Assembly (NCBI GenBank): GCA_965371805.1
Contig: CBDUZW010000069.1
Coordinates: 1-28,084 of the forward strand
Origin: JAOZTV01 sp965371805
GTDB taxonomy: Bacteria; Acidobacteriota; Aminicenantia; UBA2199
Direction of reading: 5' to 3'
Length of the DNA: 28,084 bases
Below are positions 14,879 to 23,301 of the stretch, piece by piece. The position numbers and the translations under genes are program-made. The number at the start of each line of letters is the position of its first letter. The stretch's first letter is position 1. Below the pieces are notes generated by a model. The model did no database searches, was not told where the DNA came from, and saw only the letters and a list, made by a program, of their open reading frames with translations.

Positions 14879-17592
14879 AACAAGTAGAAGATATCCTAAG
14901 TATTGATAGTTCTATGTTTGACTTATTTCAATCAGAACTAACCGTAAATTCAAAAGATATAAATACATTATTAAATTTAAAGAAAAATTTTCTTGAAAAC
15001 GAAGATATTGATTCTATAATGATCTCATTTCAATCGATTGAGGGGGCATCAAGGATTATTGGGTTTAAACCTGTTGAAGATATTTGTGTAAAAGTATCAA
15101 ACTTATTAAAACATTCAAAAGAGAAAGGAATAGATTCAGAATTAGCTGAAAAGGTAAGTTGGACATTACATGAGAGTAATAATATTTTATCAGAGATTTC
15201 AGGAAATAGTAAAAAAGAGATCGCCTCTAAGATAGATACTTTTTCTGAGAAAATTACTGATCAGCTTAATAAGATTGATGAAATCCTTGAGTTATTTACT
15301 GATATTGAAGACAAGATAAAAAAAGATGATTCTACTCCATCACAGAAGATAGTTAGTCAGGAATATTCTGATGTTTCTATGATAGATTTATTCCAAATTG
15401 AATCTGAAAATAATAGTAGAGTTCTTGAAGAAAATCTTATAGAAGCTGAGGGTAATAATTCAAGAGAGTTTATAGAGCCATTAATGAGAGCAGCACATTC
15501 AATCAAAGGAGCTGCAAGAATAGTAGGTTTGGATATAGCGGTTGGCCTGGCTCATAATATGGAAGAAATACTTGAAAAAGCTATGAATGGAGAGCTGATT
15601 CTAGAATCTGATTCAATTGATGTATTATTAAAAAGTAATGATATTTTTAAAAAGCTGGTAGGCATGTCGCCAGAACTTGTTCCCCCTTGGTTTATGGATC
15701 AGGAAGAAGAAATAGAACTAATTTGTAAGGACCTAAGTAAAATTTCTAAAGGTATATCTATCGTTGCTTCCAAAAATATAGTTGGAAAAAAAGAAAACAT
15801 TAAGAAAGTTAAGAAGAAAGAAAAAGAAGAAAGAGTACCTGAAGTGATTGAAGAGAGTGGCTATGTGAGGGTACTTTCTGATAATCTCAACCGGTTACTC
15901 GGTTTGGCGGGTGAAAGCCTTGTAGAAGCAAGAACCTTAAGACCTCTGGTTTATCCATTACAAAAAATCAGAAATTCATATCTTGGGATAGAATCTCTAT
16001 CAGAGGAGTTGTTTCATTCAATTCAGAATATGTCTATTTCAGAAGATATAAAAAAAAATGTAACAAGGCTGGTAAATGATGTTGAGAATATTAAAGCATC
16101 GTTATTGTCATATTCAGAAAAGTTTGAAAAATATTCAAGAAGATTGGAATTATTAACTGAAAAAATGCATAATGAAGTTCTTGAAAGCAGAATGGTCCCT
16201 TTTTCCGAAGGACTTGTTGGTTTTAAAAGAATGGTCAGGGATATTTCAAAAACTCTTAATAAAAAAGTTGATTTCAGAATTATTGGGAGTAATACAAAAA
16301 TTGATAGAGATATCCTGGAAAAATTGGAATCTCCATTAATGCATCTTATTAGAAATGCATTGAGTCATGGGCTTGAAACAGAAGATGAGAGAGTAAATAA
16401 CAAAAAAGATGAAACAGGTTCGCTAATATTAAAAGCTGAACATAAGGCAGGAGCCTTTCATATTAGTTTGACAGATGATGGAGCTGGGATAGATATAGAA
16501 GATTTGAGAGTATCTGTTGTAGAGAAAGGATATGTGTCTAAAAAGATGGCCAAAAGTATGGCAGATAGTGAGTTGATAGATTTTTTGTTTTTGCCTGGAT
16601 TTTCTACTGCTTCTGAAGTATCAGAAATATCAGGAAGGGGAGTTGGACTGGATGTAGTGTATTCAATGGTAGGAGAGGTTTCAGGAACAGTTCATGTCGA
16701 ATCTGTAAAAGGTGCAGGAACTACTTTTTTCCTTCAGCTACCGTTAACTTTATCTGTAGTCAGAGCTTTACTTGTTGATATAAATGAAGAGCCTTATGCA
16801 ATACCTCTTTCAAAAATTGATCATATAATTGAACTTTCAGCAGATGAGTTGCTTTCGGCAGAGGATCACCAGTATTTTATCTTTAATAAGGAAAATATTG
16901 GACTCGTAAGTGCTTCACAGGTTTTAGATACAAATAGTGACAAAGAATTCGTTTTTCCGGTAAAAACTATTATTATTAGTGATAGGATGAATAAATTCGG
17001 GTTTGTGGTTGACGAAGTCCTGGGAGAAAGAGAGCTGGTAATTAGACCTCTTGATCTGAGATTAGGAAAAATACAGAATATAAGTGCTGTAGCAATTATG
17101 GAGAATAGCTTACCTGTAATAATTCTAGATGCAGATGATATTGTCAGATCGGTTGATAATATAATTTCAGGAACACATTTAAGTCATATCAAAAAAGCAG
17201 TTACAAAAAGTGTGATTATGAGAAAAAAGATACTTGTTGTTGATGATTCATTAACAGTGAGGGAGGTAGAAAGACGTCTACTTGAAAATGCAGGATATGA
17301 TGTTACTACTGCAGTTGATGGTATGGATGGCTGGAATTTAGTTCAAAAAAGATCTTTTGATCTGATAATTTCAGATATAGATATGCCTAGAATGAATGGG
17401 ATACAATTTGTAAGTACAATAAAAGGTGATAAAAAATATAAAGATATTCCTATCATTATTATCTCATATAAAGATAGAGAAGAAGATAAAATCAGGGGAT
17501 TAAATGCTGGTGCAAATCATTACCTGACAAAGAGTAGTTTTCATGATAAAAATTTCATTAATACTGTCAGGGACCTTATTGGAGATGTCTAA
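14875..17592 (+). CDS. cheA: CheA-receiver hybrid kinase with two Hpt-like domains (WspE position)
   Basis: A 905-aa chemosensory histidine kinase. Residues ~1-110 form an Hpt-like helical bundle, but the phospho-acceptor His is replaced by Gln53 (SFQSIEGASRIIGF). Residues ~165-285 are a second, intact Hpt with His208 (RAAHSIKGAARIVGL). A Lys/Glu-rich linker leads to the dimerisation domain (~325-450) and the HATPase, with N-box HLIRNALSHGLE at ~490, G1 DDGAGID and G2 SGRGVGLDVV. A CheW-like P5 domain (~630-770) follows, then a receiver domain (~782-905) with phospho-acceptor Asp834 (DLIISDIDMPRMNG). CheA fused to a receiver is the WspE layout. In Wsp the kinase phosphorylates both the methylesterase and the output regulator. 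The gene directly abuts cheB (TAA then ATG). Confidence 0.94.
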   Translation: MKQVEDILSIDSSMFDLFQSELTVNSKDINTLLNLKKNFLENEDIDSIMISFQSIEGASRIIGFKPVEDICVKVSNLLKHSKEKGIDSELAEKVSWTLHESNNILSEISGNSKKEIASKIDTFSEKITDQLNKIDEILELFTDIEDKIKKDDSTPSQKIVSQEYSDVSMIDLFQIESENNSRVLEENLIEAEGNNSREFIEPLMRAAHSIKGAARIVGLDIAVGLAHNMEEILEKAMNGELILESDSIDVLLKSNDIFKKLVGMSPELVPPWFMDQEEEIELICKDLSKISKGISIVASKNIVGKKENIKKVKKKEKEERVPEVIEESGYVRVLSDNLNRLLGLAGESLVEARTLRPLVYPLQKIRNSYLGIESLSEELFHSIQNMSISEDIKKNVTRLVNDVENIKASLLSYSEKFEKYSRRLELLTEKMHNEVLESRMVPFSEGLVGFKRMVRDISKTLNKKVDFRIIGSNTKIDRDILEKLESPLMHLIRNALSHGLETEDERVNNKKDETGSLILKAEHKAGAFHISLTDDGAGIDIEDLRVSVVEKGYVSKKMAKSMADSELIDFLFLPGFSTASEVSEISGRGVGLDVVYSMVGEVSGTVHVESVKGAGTTFFLQLPLTLSVVRALLVDINEEPYAIPLSKIDHIIELSADELLSAEDHQYFIFNKENIGLVSASQVLDTNSDKEFVFPVKTIIISDRMNKFGFVVDEVLGERELVIRPLDLRLGKIQNISAVAIMENSLPVIILDADDIVRSVDNIISGTHLSHIKKAVTKSVIMRKKILVVDDSLTVREVERRLLENAGYDVTTAVDGMDGWNLVQKRSFDLIISDIDMPRMNGIQFVSTIKGDKKYKDIPIIIISYKDREEDKIRGLNAGANHYLTKSSFHDKNFINTVRDLIGDV

Positions 17593-18597
17593 ATGCGTAT
17601 TGCGATAGTTGATGATCAGATACTTGCACTGGAAGCTCTAAGGAGAGTACTCACTACTAATTCTGAGTATAGAATAGCCTGGATAGCAAAAAATGGAAAA
17701 GAGGCTTTGGATAATTGTGAAAAAGATCTTCCTGACTTAATATTGATGGATCTGGTCATGCCTGTTATGAATGGAGTTGAAGCGACTAAACTAATAACTG
17801 AAAAATATAATTGTCCAATCCTTATTGTAACATCAACAATTAAAGATAGCTCTTCAAGAGTGTTTGATGCAATGGGTTATGGAGCACTTGATGTAGTTTG
17901 CACACCAAATCTTGGAAGTAAGGGTAAACTCAGTGGTGGTGCAGATCTATTGAAAAAAATTGAGAAGATAAGGCAACTGCTTCAAAAAGCTAAAACTGAT
18001 TATTCAATAAGAATTAATGAATTACAAAACGAAGACAGTTCTTTTCCCTTAATTGTTATTGGATCTTCGACAGGTGGCCCAAAGGCACTAGCTGAGATTC
18101 TCTCTAAACTTCCTATGAAAATTGATACTGCAATTGTAATCGTACAACATGTGGATTCAAAATTTGCAATTGAATTATCAGGATGGTTACGAAAACAGAC
18201 GATGATTCCTCTTAATTTAATAGAGGAAAATATGCAACTAAAAAAAAATAATATTTATCTTGCTGCAAGTGATAAACATCTCATAGTAGGTGCAGATTTG
18301 AATTTTCATTATATTTCAGAACCGGAAGATTATCCTTTCAAGCCATCAATAGATGTTTTTTTTAGAAGTTTAAAAAATAACTGGAATAGAAAAGGTGTAG
18401 CTGCCATCTTAACTGGAATGGGAAGAGATGGGGCAAGTGGACTACTCTTATTAAAGAAGGAAGCCTGGTATACAATTGCGCAAAATGAGGAAAGCTCCGT
18501 AATTTTCGGGATGCCAAAAGCAGCGATTGCCTTAGGTGCTGCAAATGCAATATTGCCAATAGATTTGATATGCGAAGCAATGTTAAAAAAAATATAG
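17593..18597 (+). CDS. cheB: CheB receptor methylesterase/response regulator (WspF position)
   Basis: A 334-aa protein with a receiver domain (~1-120, phospho-acceptor Asp53 in LILMDLVMP) and a CheB methylesterase domain (~152-334). The catalytic triad is visible as Ser159 (GSSTGG), His186 (VQHVD) and Asp279 (GMGRDG). It removes methyl groups from receptor glutamates when phosphorylated, giving adaptation; in Wsp, loss of WspF locks the pathway on. It starts immediately after the kinase stop codon, with GGAG inside the end of cheA. Confidence 0.95.
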   Translation: MRIAIVDDQILALEALRRVLTTNSEYRIAWIAKNGKEALDNCEKDLPDLILMDLVMPVMNGVEATKLITEKYNCPILIVTSTIKDSSSRVFDAMGYGALDVVCTPNLGSKGKLSGGADLLKKIEKIRQLLQKAKTDYSIRINELQNEDSSFPLIVIGSSTGGPKALAEILSKLPMKIDTAIVIVQHVDSKFAIELSGWLRKQTMIPLNLIEENMQLKKNNIYLAASDKHLIVGADLNFHYISEPEDYPFKPSIDVFFRSLKNNWNRKGVAAILTGMGRDGASGLLLLKKEAWYTIAQNEESSVIFGMPKAAIALGAANAILPIDLICEAMLKKI

Positions 18598-18614
18598 AAT
18601 TATAAGGGAAATAT

Positions 18615-19862
18615 ATGGAAAACAAAAAAAGTGTTAATGATCATGCAAAGGATATAATTTTACTTTTGGTCGATGATCAGAATATCGTTGCATCTGCAGT
18701 TAAGAGGATGTTGGAGGGACATGATGATATACATTTTCATTATTGTCAGGATCCATCTATGGCTTTACAGACTGCAATGGAGATATCACCTACAGTTATT
18801 TTACTTGATTTGATAATGCCGGGAATAAATGGCTTAACTCTGGTGAAATTTTTTAGAGCAAATAGCAATCTTAAAGATATTCCAATAGTTGTAATGTCTA
18901 TGAAAGAAGATGGGAAAACAAAAGCTGATGCTTTCAAGACCGGCGCTGATGATTATATGGTAAAACTACCGGATAAGATTGAATTTATTGCAAGAGTTAG
19001 ACATCAATCTGCCTTGGGTCAGAAAAGAAAACTGGAACTGGAACTTGCTGAAAAAACACTTGAGATTCAAAAACAAAATGAAATTATTGAGGAAAAAAAC
19101 AGACAAATTACCAGTAGTATAGAATATGCAAAAAATATTCAGCAATCCATCCTGCCTCAAAATGAGAAAATAGAGGAGGAATTTAAAGACTCATTTGTAA
19201 TCTTTCTTCCAAAAGATATTGTTTCGGGAGATTTTTACTGGTTTAATAATATAGATGACTTGATTTTTATTGCAGCACTTGATTGCACAGGGCATGGTGT
19301 ACCAGGAGCATTTATGTCGTTGATTGGAAATTCTCTTTTAAATCAGATTGTAAATGAGAATAAAATTTATTCTCCAGAGATTATACTGGAAGAATTACAT
19401 AAAGGTGTCAGAAAAGTTCTGAAACAGGAAGAACGTGGAAGTAATTCAAGAGATGGAATGGATGTCGCTTTCTGTGTAATTGAGAAAAAGAATAATAAAA
19501 TAAGCTTTGCCGGAGCCAGAAGACCTCTTTTTCTGATTAAGGGAAAAAGCAGGGAATTAATTGAAATAAAAGGTGATAGAAAATCAATTGGTGGAAGACA
19601 GAAGGAAGAGAAACGGATTTTTGAAAAAAAGGAAATTGAATATATATCCGGAGATACAATTTATATGTTCTCGGATGGTTTTGTGGATCAGCAGAATGAA
19701 GATGAGAAAAAATTCGGGATTAAAAAACTTCGTGAAGTTATAAATACAATAAACTCAAAGAGTCTGAAAGAACAAAAAAAAATCCTGCTGGAAGAATTGG
19801 AAGATCATAAGAAAAAATGGGAACAGCAGGATGATATTACAATTCTTGGAATTAAATTCTAA
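18615..19862 (+). CDS. Receiver-PP2C phosphatase, output of the Wsp-like pathway
   Basis: A 415-aa response regulator. The receiver (~13-130) has Asp65 (VILLDLIMPGINGLTL). Its wording (ILLLVDDQ, IHFHYCQDPSMAL, SPTVILLDLIMPG, KDIPIVVMS, DDYMVKLPDKIEFIARVRHQS) is strikingly like the receiver of WspR as I recall it. Instead of GGDEF it has a coiled coil (~137-172) and a SpoIIE/RsbU-type PP2C domain (~165-415; AKNIQQSILP, DIVSGDFYWF with D206, ALDCTGHGVPGAF with D223, MFSDGF with D354, QQDDITI with D407). All metal-binding acidic residues seem present, so the phosphatase should be active. Such enzymes usually dephosphorylate STAS anti-anti-sigma factors. No STAS or anti-sigma kinase gene is in the window. 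Its stop overlaps the start of pgpA. Confidence 0.93.
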   Translation: MENKKSVNDHAKDIILLLVDDQNIVASAVKRMLEGHDDIHFHYCQDPSMALQTAMEISPTVILLDLIMPGINGLTLVKFFRANSNLKDIPIVVMSMKEDGKTKADAFKTGADDYMVKLPDKIEFIARVRHQSALGQKRKLELELAEKTLEIQKQNEIIEEKNRQITSSIEYAKNIQQSILPQNEKIEEEFKDSFVIFLPKDIVSGDFYWFNNIDDLIFIAALDCTGHGVPGAFMSLIGNSLLNQIVNENKIYSPEIILEELHKGVRKVLKQEERGSNSRDGMDVAFCVIEKKNNKISFAGARRPLFLIKGKSRELIEIKGDRKSIGGRQKEEKRIFEKKEIEYISGDTIYMFSDGFVDQQNEDEKKFGIKKLREVINTINSKSLKEQKKILLEELEDHKKKWEQQDDITILGIKF

Positions 19863-20398
19863 TGAAAGATAAAAATATAGTATTTTGTAAAAATGCAATA
19901 GGGTCGTCTTTTGGATTAGGTTTTGCCCCAATACTACCTGGTACTTTTGGTACTCTTCCAGGAGTATTATTACATTATCTATTTACACTTTATACAAAAG
20001 ATCTCTTATTACAGCTTCTCTTCTTAATAGTTTATTTTATTTTTGTGTCTTTGATACATTATAAACTTACAGCATGGGCAGTAGTTTACTATAATGATAA
20101 TGACCCTTCACAATTTGTATTAGATGAAATTGTTGGCTATTTATATACACAGATTCAATTTATAATACTTCTGCTTATTTTTAATCCTTCATTTTTTCAT
20201 TCAATAAATTATTCCACAAATAAAATGATCTTATGGGGATTTATACTTTTCAGAATATTAGATATGATAAAAATACCTCCTGCATGGCAGGTAGATAAGA
20301 AAATGCATAATGCAACCGGAATCATTCTTGATGATATAATAAGTGGTTTTTATGCCTCTCTTTTATTATATGGATTGTTTTATTATAATGTGATTTGA
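19862..20398 (+). CDS. pgpA: Phosphatidylglycerophosphatase A family protein
   Basis: A 178-aa membrane protein that would dephosphorylate phosphatidylglycerol phosphate to phosphatidylglycerol. Family motifs are visible: GLGFAPILPGTFGTLPG near the N-terminus, VLDEIVGYL in the middle, and FRILDMIKIPPAWQVDKKM followed by GIILDDIISGFYA near the C-terminus. Three to four hydrophobic helices are apparent. The start overlaps the stop of the PP2C regulator by one base (TAATG), so it is translationally coupled to the chemosensory operon, although its role is usually housekeeping. Confidence 0.9.
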   Translation: MKDKNIVFCKNAIGSSFGLGFAPILPGTFGTLPGVLLHYLFTLYTKDLLLQLLFLIVYFIFVSLIHYKLTAWAVVYYNDNDPSQFVLDEIVGYLYTQIQFIILLLIFNPSFFHSINYSTNKMILWGFILFRILDMIKIPPAWQVDKKMHNATGIILDDIISGFYASLLLYGLFYYNVI

Positions 20399-20465
20399 AT
20401 TTATATATAATTAAAGATAATGTATGTTAGAGCTTTTCTACACCTATAAGATATGGATTTGATTT

Positions 20466-20948
20466 ATGGAAAAAAAGAATATAAAAAAAATTGCTGATTC
20501 GGAAGATTTTTATGACTTATTTGATCTTAAAAAAGAAGGAGCTGATGAAAATAATTTTGAAGAGCTGTTAAAATTATCAGAGAAAGATCCGGAACTGAGA
20601 AAATTACAGGAAAATAAATCTAATAATAATATAGATAAAAAAGTAATCTCTCTTAAAGAAAGAATTAAATTATATCCTAAACCTCAGGAAAAATATGATC
20701 TTCATGGTCTTACTGCTTTAGAAGCTGATTCAATAACTGAAAAATTTTTAAACGACTCAAAAAACAGGGGATTAAAAACAGTCAGAGTTGTAACTGGAAA
20801 GGGGCACCATTCTGTATCCGGATCAGTATTAAGGGACAGCGTTGAAAAATTAGCAAATACTCTAAAGAAAAATGGAATGATTCTAGCTTGGAAATGGGAA
20901 AAAAAATATAAAGAAAAAAGCGGATCTATTATTTTTTATCTTTTATGA
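20466..20948 (+). CDS. Smr-domain protein
   Basis: A 160-aa protein. The N-terminal ~70 residues are charged and of low complexity. The C-terminal ~85 residues are an Smr domain, with DLHG (~78-81) and TGKGHHS, the conserved motifs of this nuclease-like domain (known from MutS2 and stand-alone Smr proteins). A stand-alone Smr protein may act on branched DNA or on RNA at stalled ribosomes; the role here cannot be told. It is last in the long plus-strand run, 67 bases after pgpA. Confidence 0.88.
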   Translation: MEKKNIKKIADSEDFYDLFDLKKEGADENNFEELLKLSEKDPELRKLQENKSNNNIDKKVISLKERIKLYPKPQEKYDLHGLTALEADSITEKFLNDSKNRGLKTVRVVTGKGHHSVSGSVLRDSVEKLANTLKKNGMILAWKWEKKYKEKSGSIIFYLL

Positions 20949-21010
20949 TTGACAGTTTGTATAATAAGCATTTCCTGTAATTGCACTTTTGATCTATTTA
21001 AAAAATAATC

Positions 21011-21035
21011 AACTATTTCCATTTTAGAAATAGTT
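21011..21035. other. Inverted repeat (9-bp stem)
   Basis: Perfect arms aactatttc and gaaatagtt around a 7-base loop, ~65 bases after the Smr gene stop. It is followed by caaaaagaaaaag rather than a T-run, so it is a poor intrinsic terminator. It could still act as a transcript-end hairpin. Confidence 0.4.
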
Positions 21036-21064
21036 CAAAAAGAAAAAGAATTGGAAGAAAATTC

Positions 21065-21089
21065 AGTAGGTTCCATAATGGAACATACT
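21065..21089. promoter_or_regulatory. Dyad upstream of the permease gene
   Basis: Arms agta-g-gttccat and atggaac-a-tact around a single A form an imperfect 25-bp dyad with a perfect 7-bp core, ~45 bases before the permease start. It looks like a repressor operator but no bound protein can be named. Confidence 0.35.
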
Positions 21090-21132
21090 TCTGAACTAAA
21101 TTAGCTTAAATATCTTTTTTGAAGTATAATTG

Positions 21133-21939
21133 ATGATGAAGGAAATCTTTTCTATTATAATGGCTATGACTGCTTATACCTGCATCTCTGCAGGTTTTGT
21201 TCTAATGAAGAAAGGGATTTCCTGGATTGGATGGAAAGATAAAAAAAACAAGAAATATTTTTTAAACCTCTTTCTCTGGATATCAGGATTTGTCATTATG
21301 AATATATATGGGGTTCCAAGTGCGATCGCTTTAAGAAATATTCCTGCATATATAGTAGCAGCATTTGCAGGATGGGGAATCATTGTACTGGTATTCCTAT
21401 CCCATTATTTTTTAAAAGAAAAGATATATTCATCTGATTATTTTTTTTCTATTATTATCGTTATCGGGATAATACTATTAAATATATTTAATAATCCTTC
21501 TGATCAATTGGAAATTAAAATTATCTGGATGATTATGCTAGGTATTTTTCCTTTAATTCTCTTCTTAACTGGTTTCCTAAAGAAAATTTCTTCAAAAATA
21601 AAGACAATTATATTTGCATTAGTATCTGGAATATCTGCTGGATTAATGGTTGTATTTTTAAGCTTACTTGTATTAAATTATCAATATAAGATTCTATTAT
21701 ATTTTAATTCTATCTATCTGTATTTATATATTGGATTTGCATTATTATCTTTCTTCTCTTTACAGATAGCATTAAAAATGGGTGAAATTATCATATTAGG
21801 CCCTGTACAATATTCGGCAAATATTATTTATCCATTATTAGTGTCATTACTTGCTTTAAATCAGATAATTGTAATAGTTCAGTTTTTAGCAATTCTTCTT
21901 ATCATATATTCATTGACTAAAATTCTGAAAAAACATTGA
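21133..21939 (+). CDS. EamA/DMT-family membrane transporter
   Basis: About 268 aa and almost entirely hydrophobic, with ~9-10 transmembrane helices and two related halves, as in the drug/metabolite transporter superfamily. The first helix pair (TAYTCISAGFVLMKKG, then IMNIYGVPSAIALRNIPAYIVAAFAGWGIIVLVFLSHYFLKEKI) fits an EamA repeat, including the conserved Lys-Glu after helix 4. The substrate is unknown. The frame begins TTG (21130), ATG (21133), ATG (21136). I chose 21133 because GAAG at 21121-21124 is at suitable spacing, but the three starts cannot be separated confidently. Confidence 0.75.
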   Translation: MMKEIFSIIMAMTAYTCISAGFVLMKKGISWIGWKDKKNKKYFLNLFLWISGFVIMNIYGVPSAIALRNIPAYIVAAFAGWGIIVLVFLSHYFLKEKIYSSDYFFSIIIVIGIILLNIFNNPSDQLEIKIIWMIMLGIFPLILFLTGFLKKISSKIKTIIFALVSGISAGLMVVFLSLLVLNYQYKILLYFNSIYLYLYIGFALLSFFSLQIALKMGEIIILGPVQYSANIIYPLLVSLLALNQIIVIVQFLAILLIIYSLTKILKKH

Positions 21940-21993
21940 ATCGGTTTAAGTAGTGTAATATATCATAATTAATTTTTATTTTAAAATAATTTC

Positions 21994-22022
21994 TTGAAAT
22001 TTCTAATATAATATTATATTAT
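21994..22022 (+). promoter_or_regulatory. Sigma-70-type promoter of the aldo/keto reductase gene
   Basis: TTGAAA (21994-21999), a 17-base spacer, then TATTAT (22017-22022). Transcription would start ~25 bases before the AGGAGA ribosome site (22044-22049) and the ATG at 22054. Confidence 0.6.
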
Positions 22023-22053
22023 TATTAATAGAATTAAATTTATAGGAGAGAAT

Positions 22054-23253
22054 ATGAATAATAGGAGAGATTTTTTAAAAAAAGGTATCTTAGGTATTAC
22101 TGGAGCAGCTGTTCTTCCAACAATTATTAAAGGTGATAATAAAACAGTTGAAGAAAAGAAAAAAAAAATTATCTACAGGACATTAGGAAAGACTGGTATT
22201 AAACTTCCTATTATAAGTATGGGAGTCATGAATGCAGATAATCCAAATCTTGTTAAATCAGCTCTGGATTCCGGAATCATCCACCTTGATACAGCTCACT
22301 ATTATCAAAGAGGTAAAAATGAAGAAATGGTTGGTGAAGTTGTAAAAAAATACCCAAAAAATTCATATTTTGTTGCTACAAAAGTGCCTGGTTTTCATGA
22401 GGATAGAAAAACCGGGAAAATAATAGAAAATGCTGATGCAAAACAATTTTTAGAAAAATTTGAATTAAGTTTAAAGAGACTTCAGATGAAATCAGTTGAT
22501 CTACTATATCTACATAGTGTGAAAAGTAAAGCTGGAGCAACGTACAAATCTCTTATGAAGGCAATGGCAGAATTAAAAAAACAGGGAAAAATAAAATATA
22601 TTGGACTCTCAACACATAAAAATGAACCTGAAGTGATTAGAGCTGCAGTTGATTCAAAATTTTATGATGTAGTACTCACTGCTTATAATTTTAAACAACC
22701 TCATGTAAAGGATGTTAAGGAAGCAATAGCCTATGCTGCAAAGGCTGGTGTTGGTGTAGTAGCTATGAAAACTCAGGCAGGTGTTTATTGGGATAAAGAG
22801 AAAACCCATAAGATAAATATGAAAGCTGCTTTAAAATGGGCATTACAGGATGAAAATGTACATACTGCTATCCCAGGTTTTCAAACTTTTGATCAATTAA
22901 ACCTGAATATGTCAATAATGGAAGATCTGAAACTTACCTCAACTGAGATAAAAGATCTAACATTCGGTGATAAAACAAAAATGGTAGGGCTTTATTGTCA
23001 ACAATGCGGAAGCTGTATTACTCAATGCGATACAAAGTTGAATATACCTGATATGATGAGAAGTTATATGTATGTTTATGGATATAAAAATATTAATGCA
23101 GCAAAGGAAACGATCGAAGGTCTTGATCTTAGCTACTTAAGTTGTAATGATTGCTCATCTTGTAAAGTAACGTGTACTATGGGCTTTGATCTTAAAGAAA
23201 GATTGACAGATATTGTCAGGCTAAAAAATGTGCCGGGAGAATTTCTTGTATAG
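22054..23253 (+). CDS. Tat-exported aldo/keto reductase with two Fe-S cluster motifs
   Basis: A 399-aa protein. The N-terminus has a twin-arginine signal (RRDFLKK at 4-10, then a hydrophobic stretch to ~22), so it is likely exported folded with cofactors. The AKR barrel spans ~38-300 with the catalytic tetrad Asp79, Tyr84, Lys110 and His154. The C-terminus carries two ferredoxin-like clusters: C315-x2-C318-x2-C321-x3-C325 and C364-x2-C367-x2-C370-x3-C374. This architecture is frequent in anaerobic bacteria, where the cluster domain probably carries electrons to or from the NADPH-type active site. The physiological substrate is unknown. It has its own promoter and sits between a permease and a sensor kinase. 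Confidence 0.92.
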   Translation: MNNRRDFLKKGILGITGAAVLPTIIKGDNKTVEEKKKKIIYRTLGKTGIKLPIISMGVMNADNPNLVKSALDSGIIHLDTAHYYQRGKNEEMVGEVVKKYPKNSYFVATKVPGFHEDRKTGKIIENADAKQFLEKFELSLKRLQMKSVDLLYLHSVKSKAGATYKSLMKAMAELKKQGKIKYIGLSTHKNEPEVIRAAVDSKFYDVVLTAYNFKQPHVKDVKEAIAYAAKAGVGVVAMKTQAGVYWDKEKTHKINMKAALKWALQDENVHTAIPGFQTFDQLNLNMSIMEDLKLTSTEIKDLTFGDKTKMVGLYCQQCGSCITQCDTKLNIPDMMRSYMYVYGYKNINAAKETIEGLDLSYLSCNDCSSCKVTCTMGFDLKERLTDIVRLKNVPGEFLV

Positions 23254-23301
23254 TTTTTAATGCTTTATTTTTCCTAAGTATGAATAATTTGAAAATCTAA
23301 A

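Noticed and set aside
18615..19862. Calling the output regulator a WspR diguanylate cyclase because of its position and receiver
   Set aside because: There is no GG(D/E)EF motif. The C-terminal domain has the DFYW, DCTGHG, SDGF and DDIT motifs of PP2C phosphatases.
20949..20965. TTGACA followed by TATAAT after the Smr gene
   Set aside because: The two boxes are only 5 bases apart (16-18 expected), so they cannot work together as a sigma-70 promoter.
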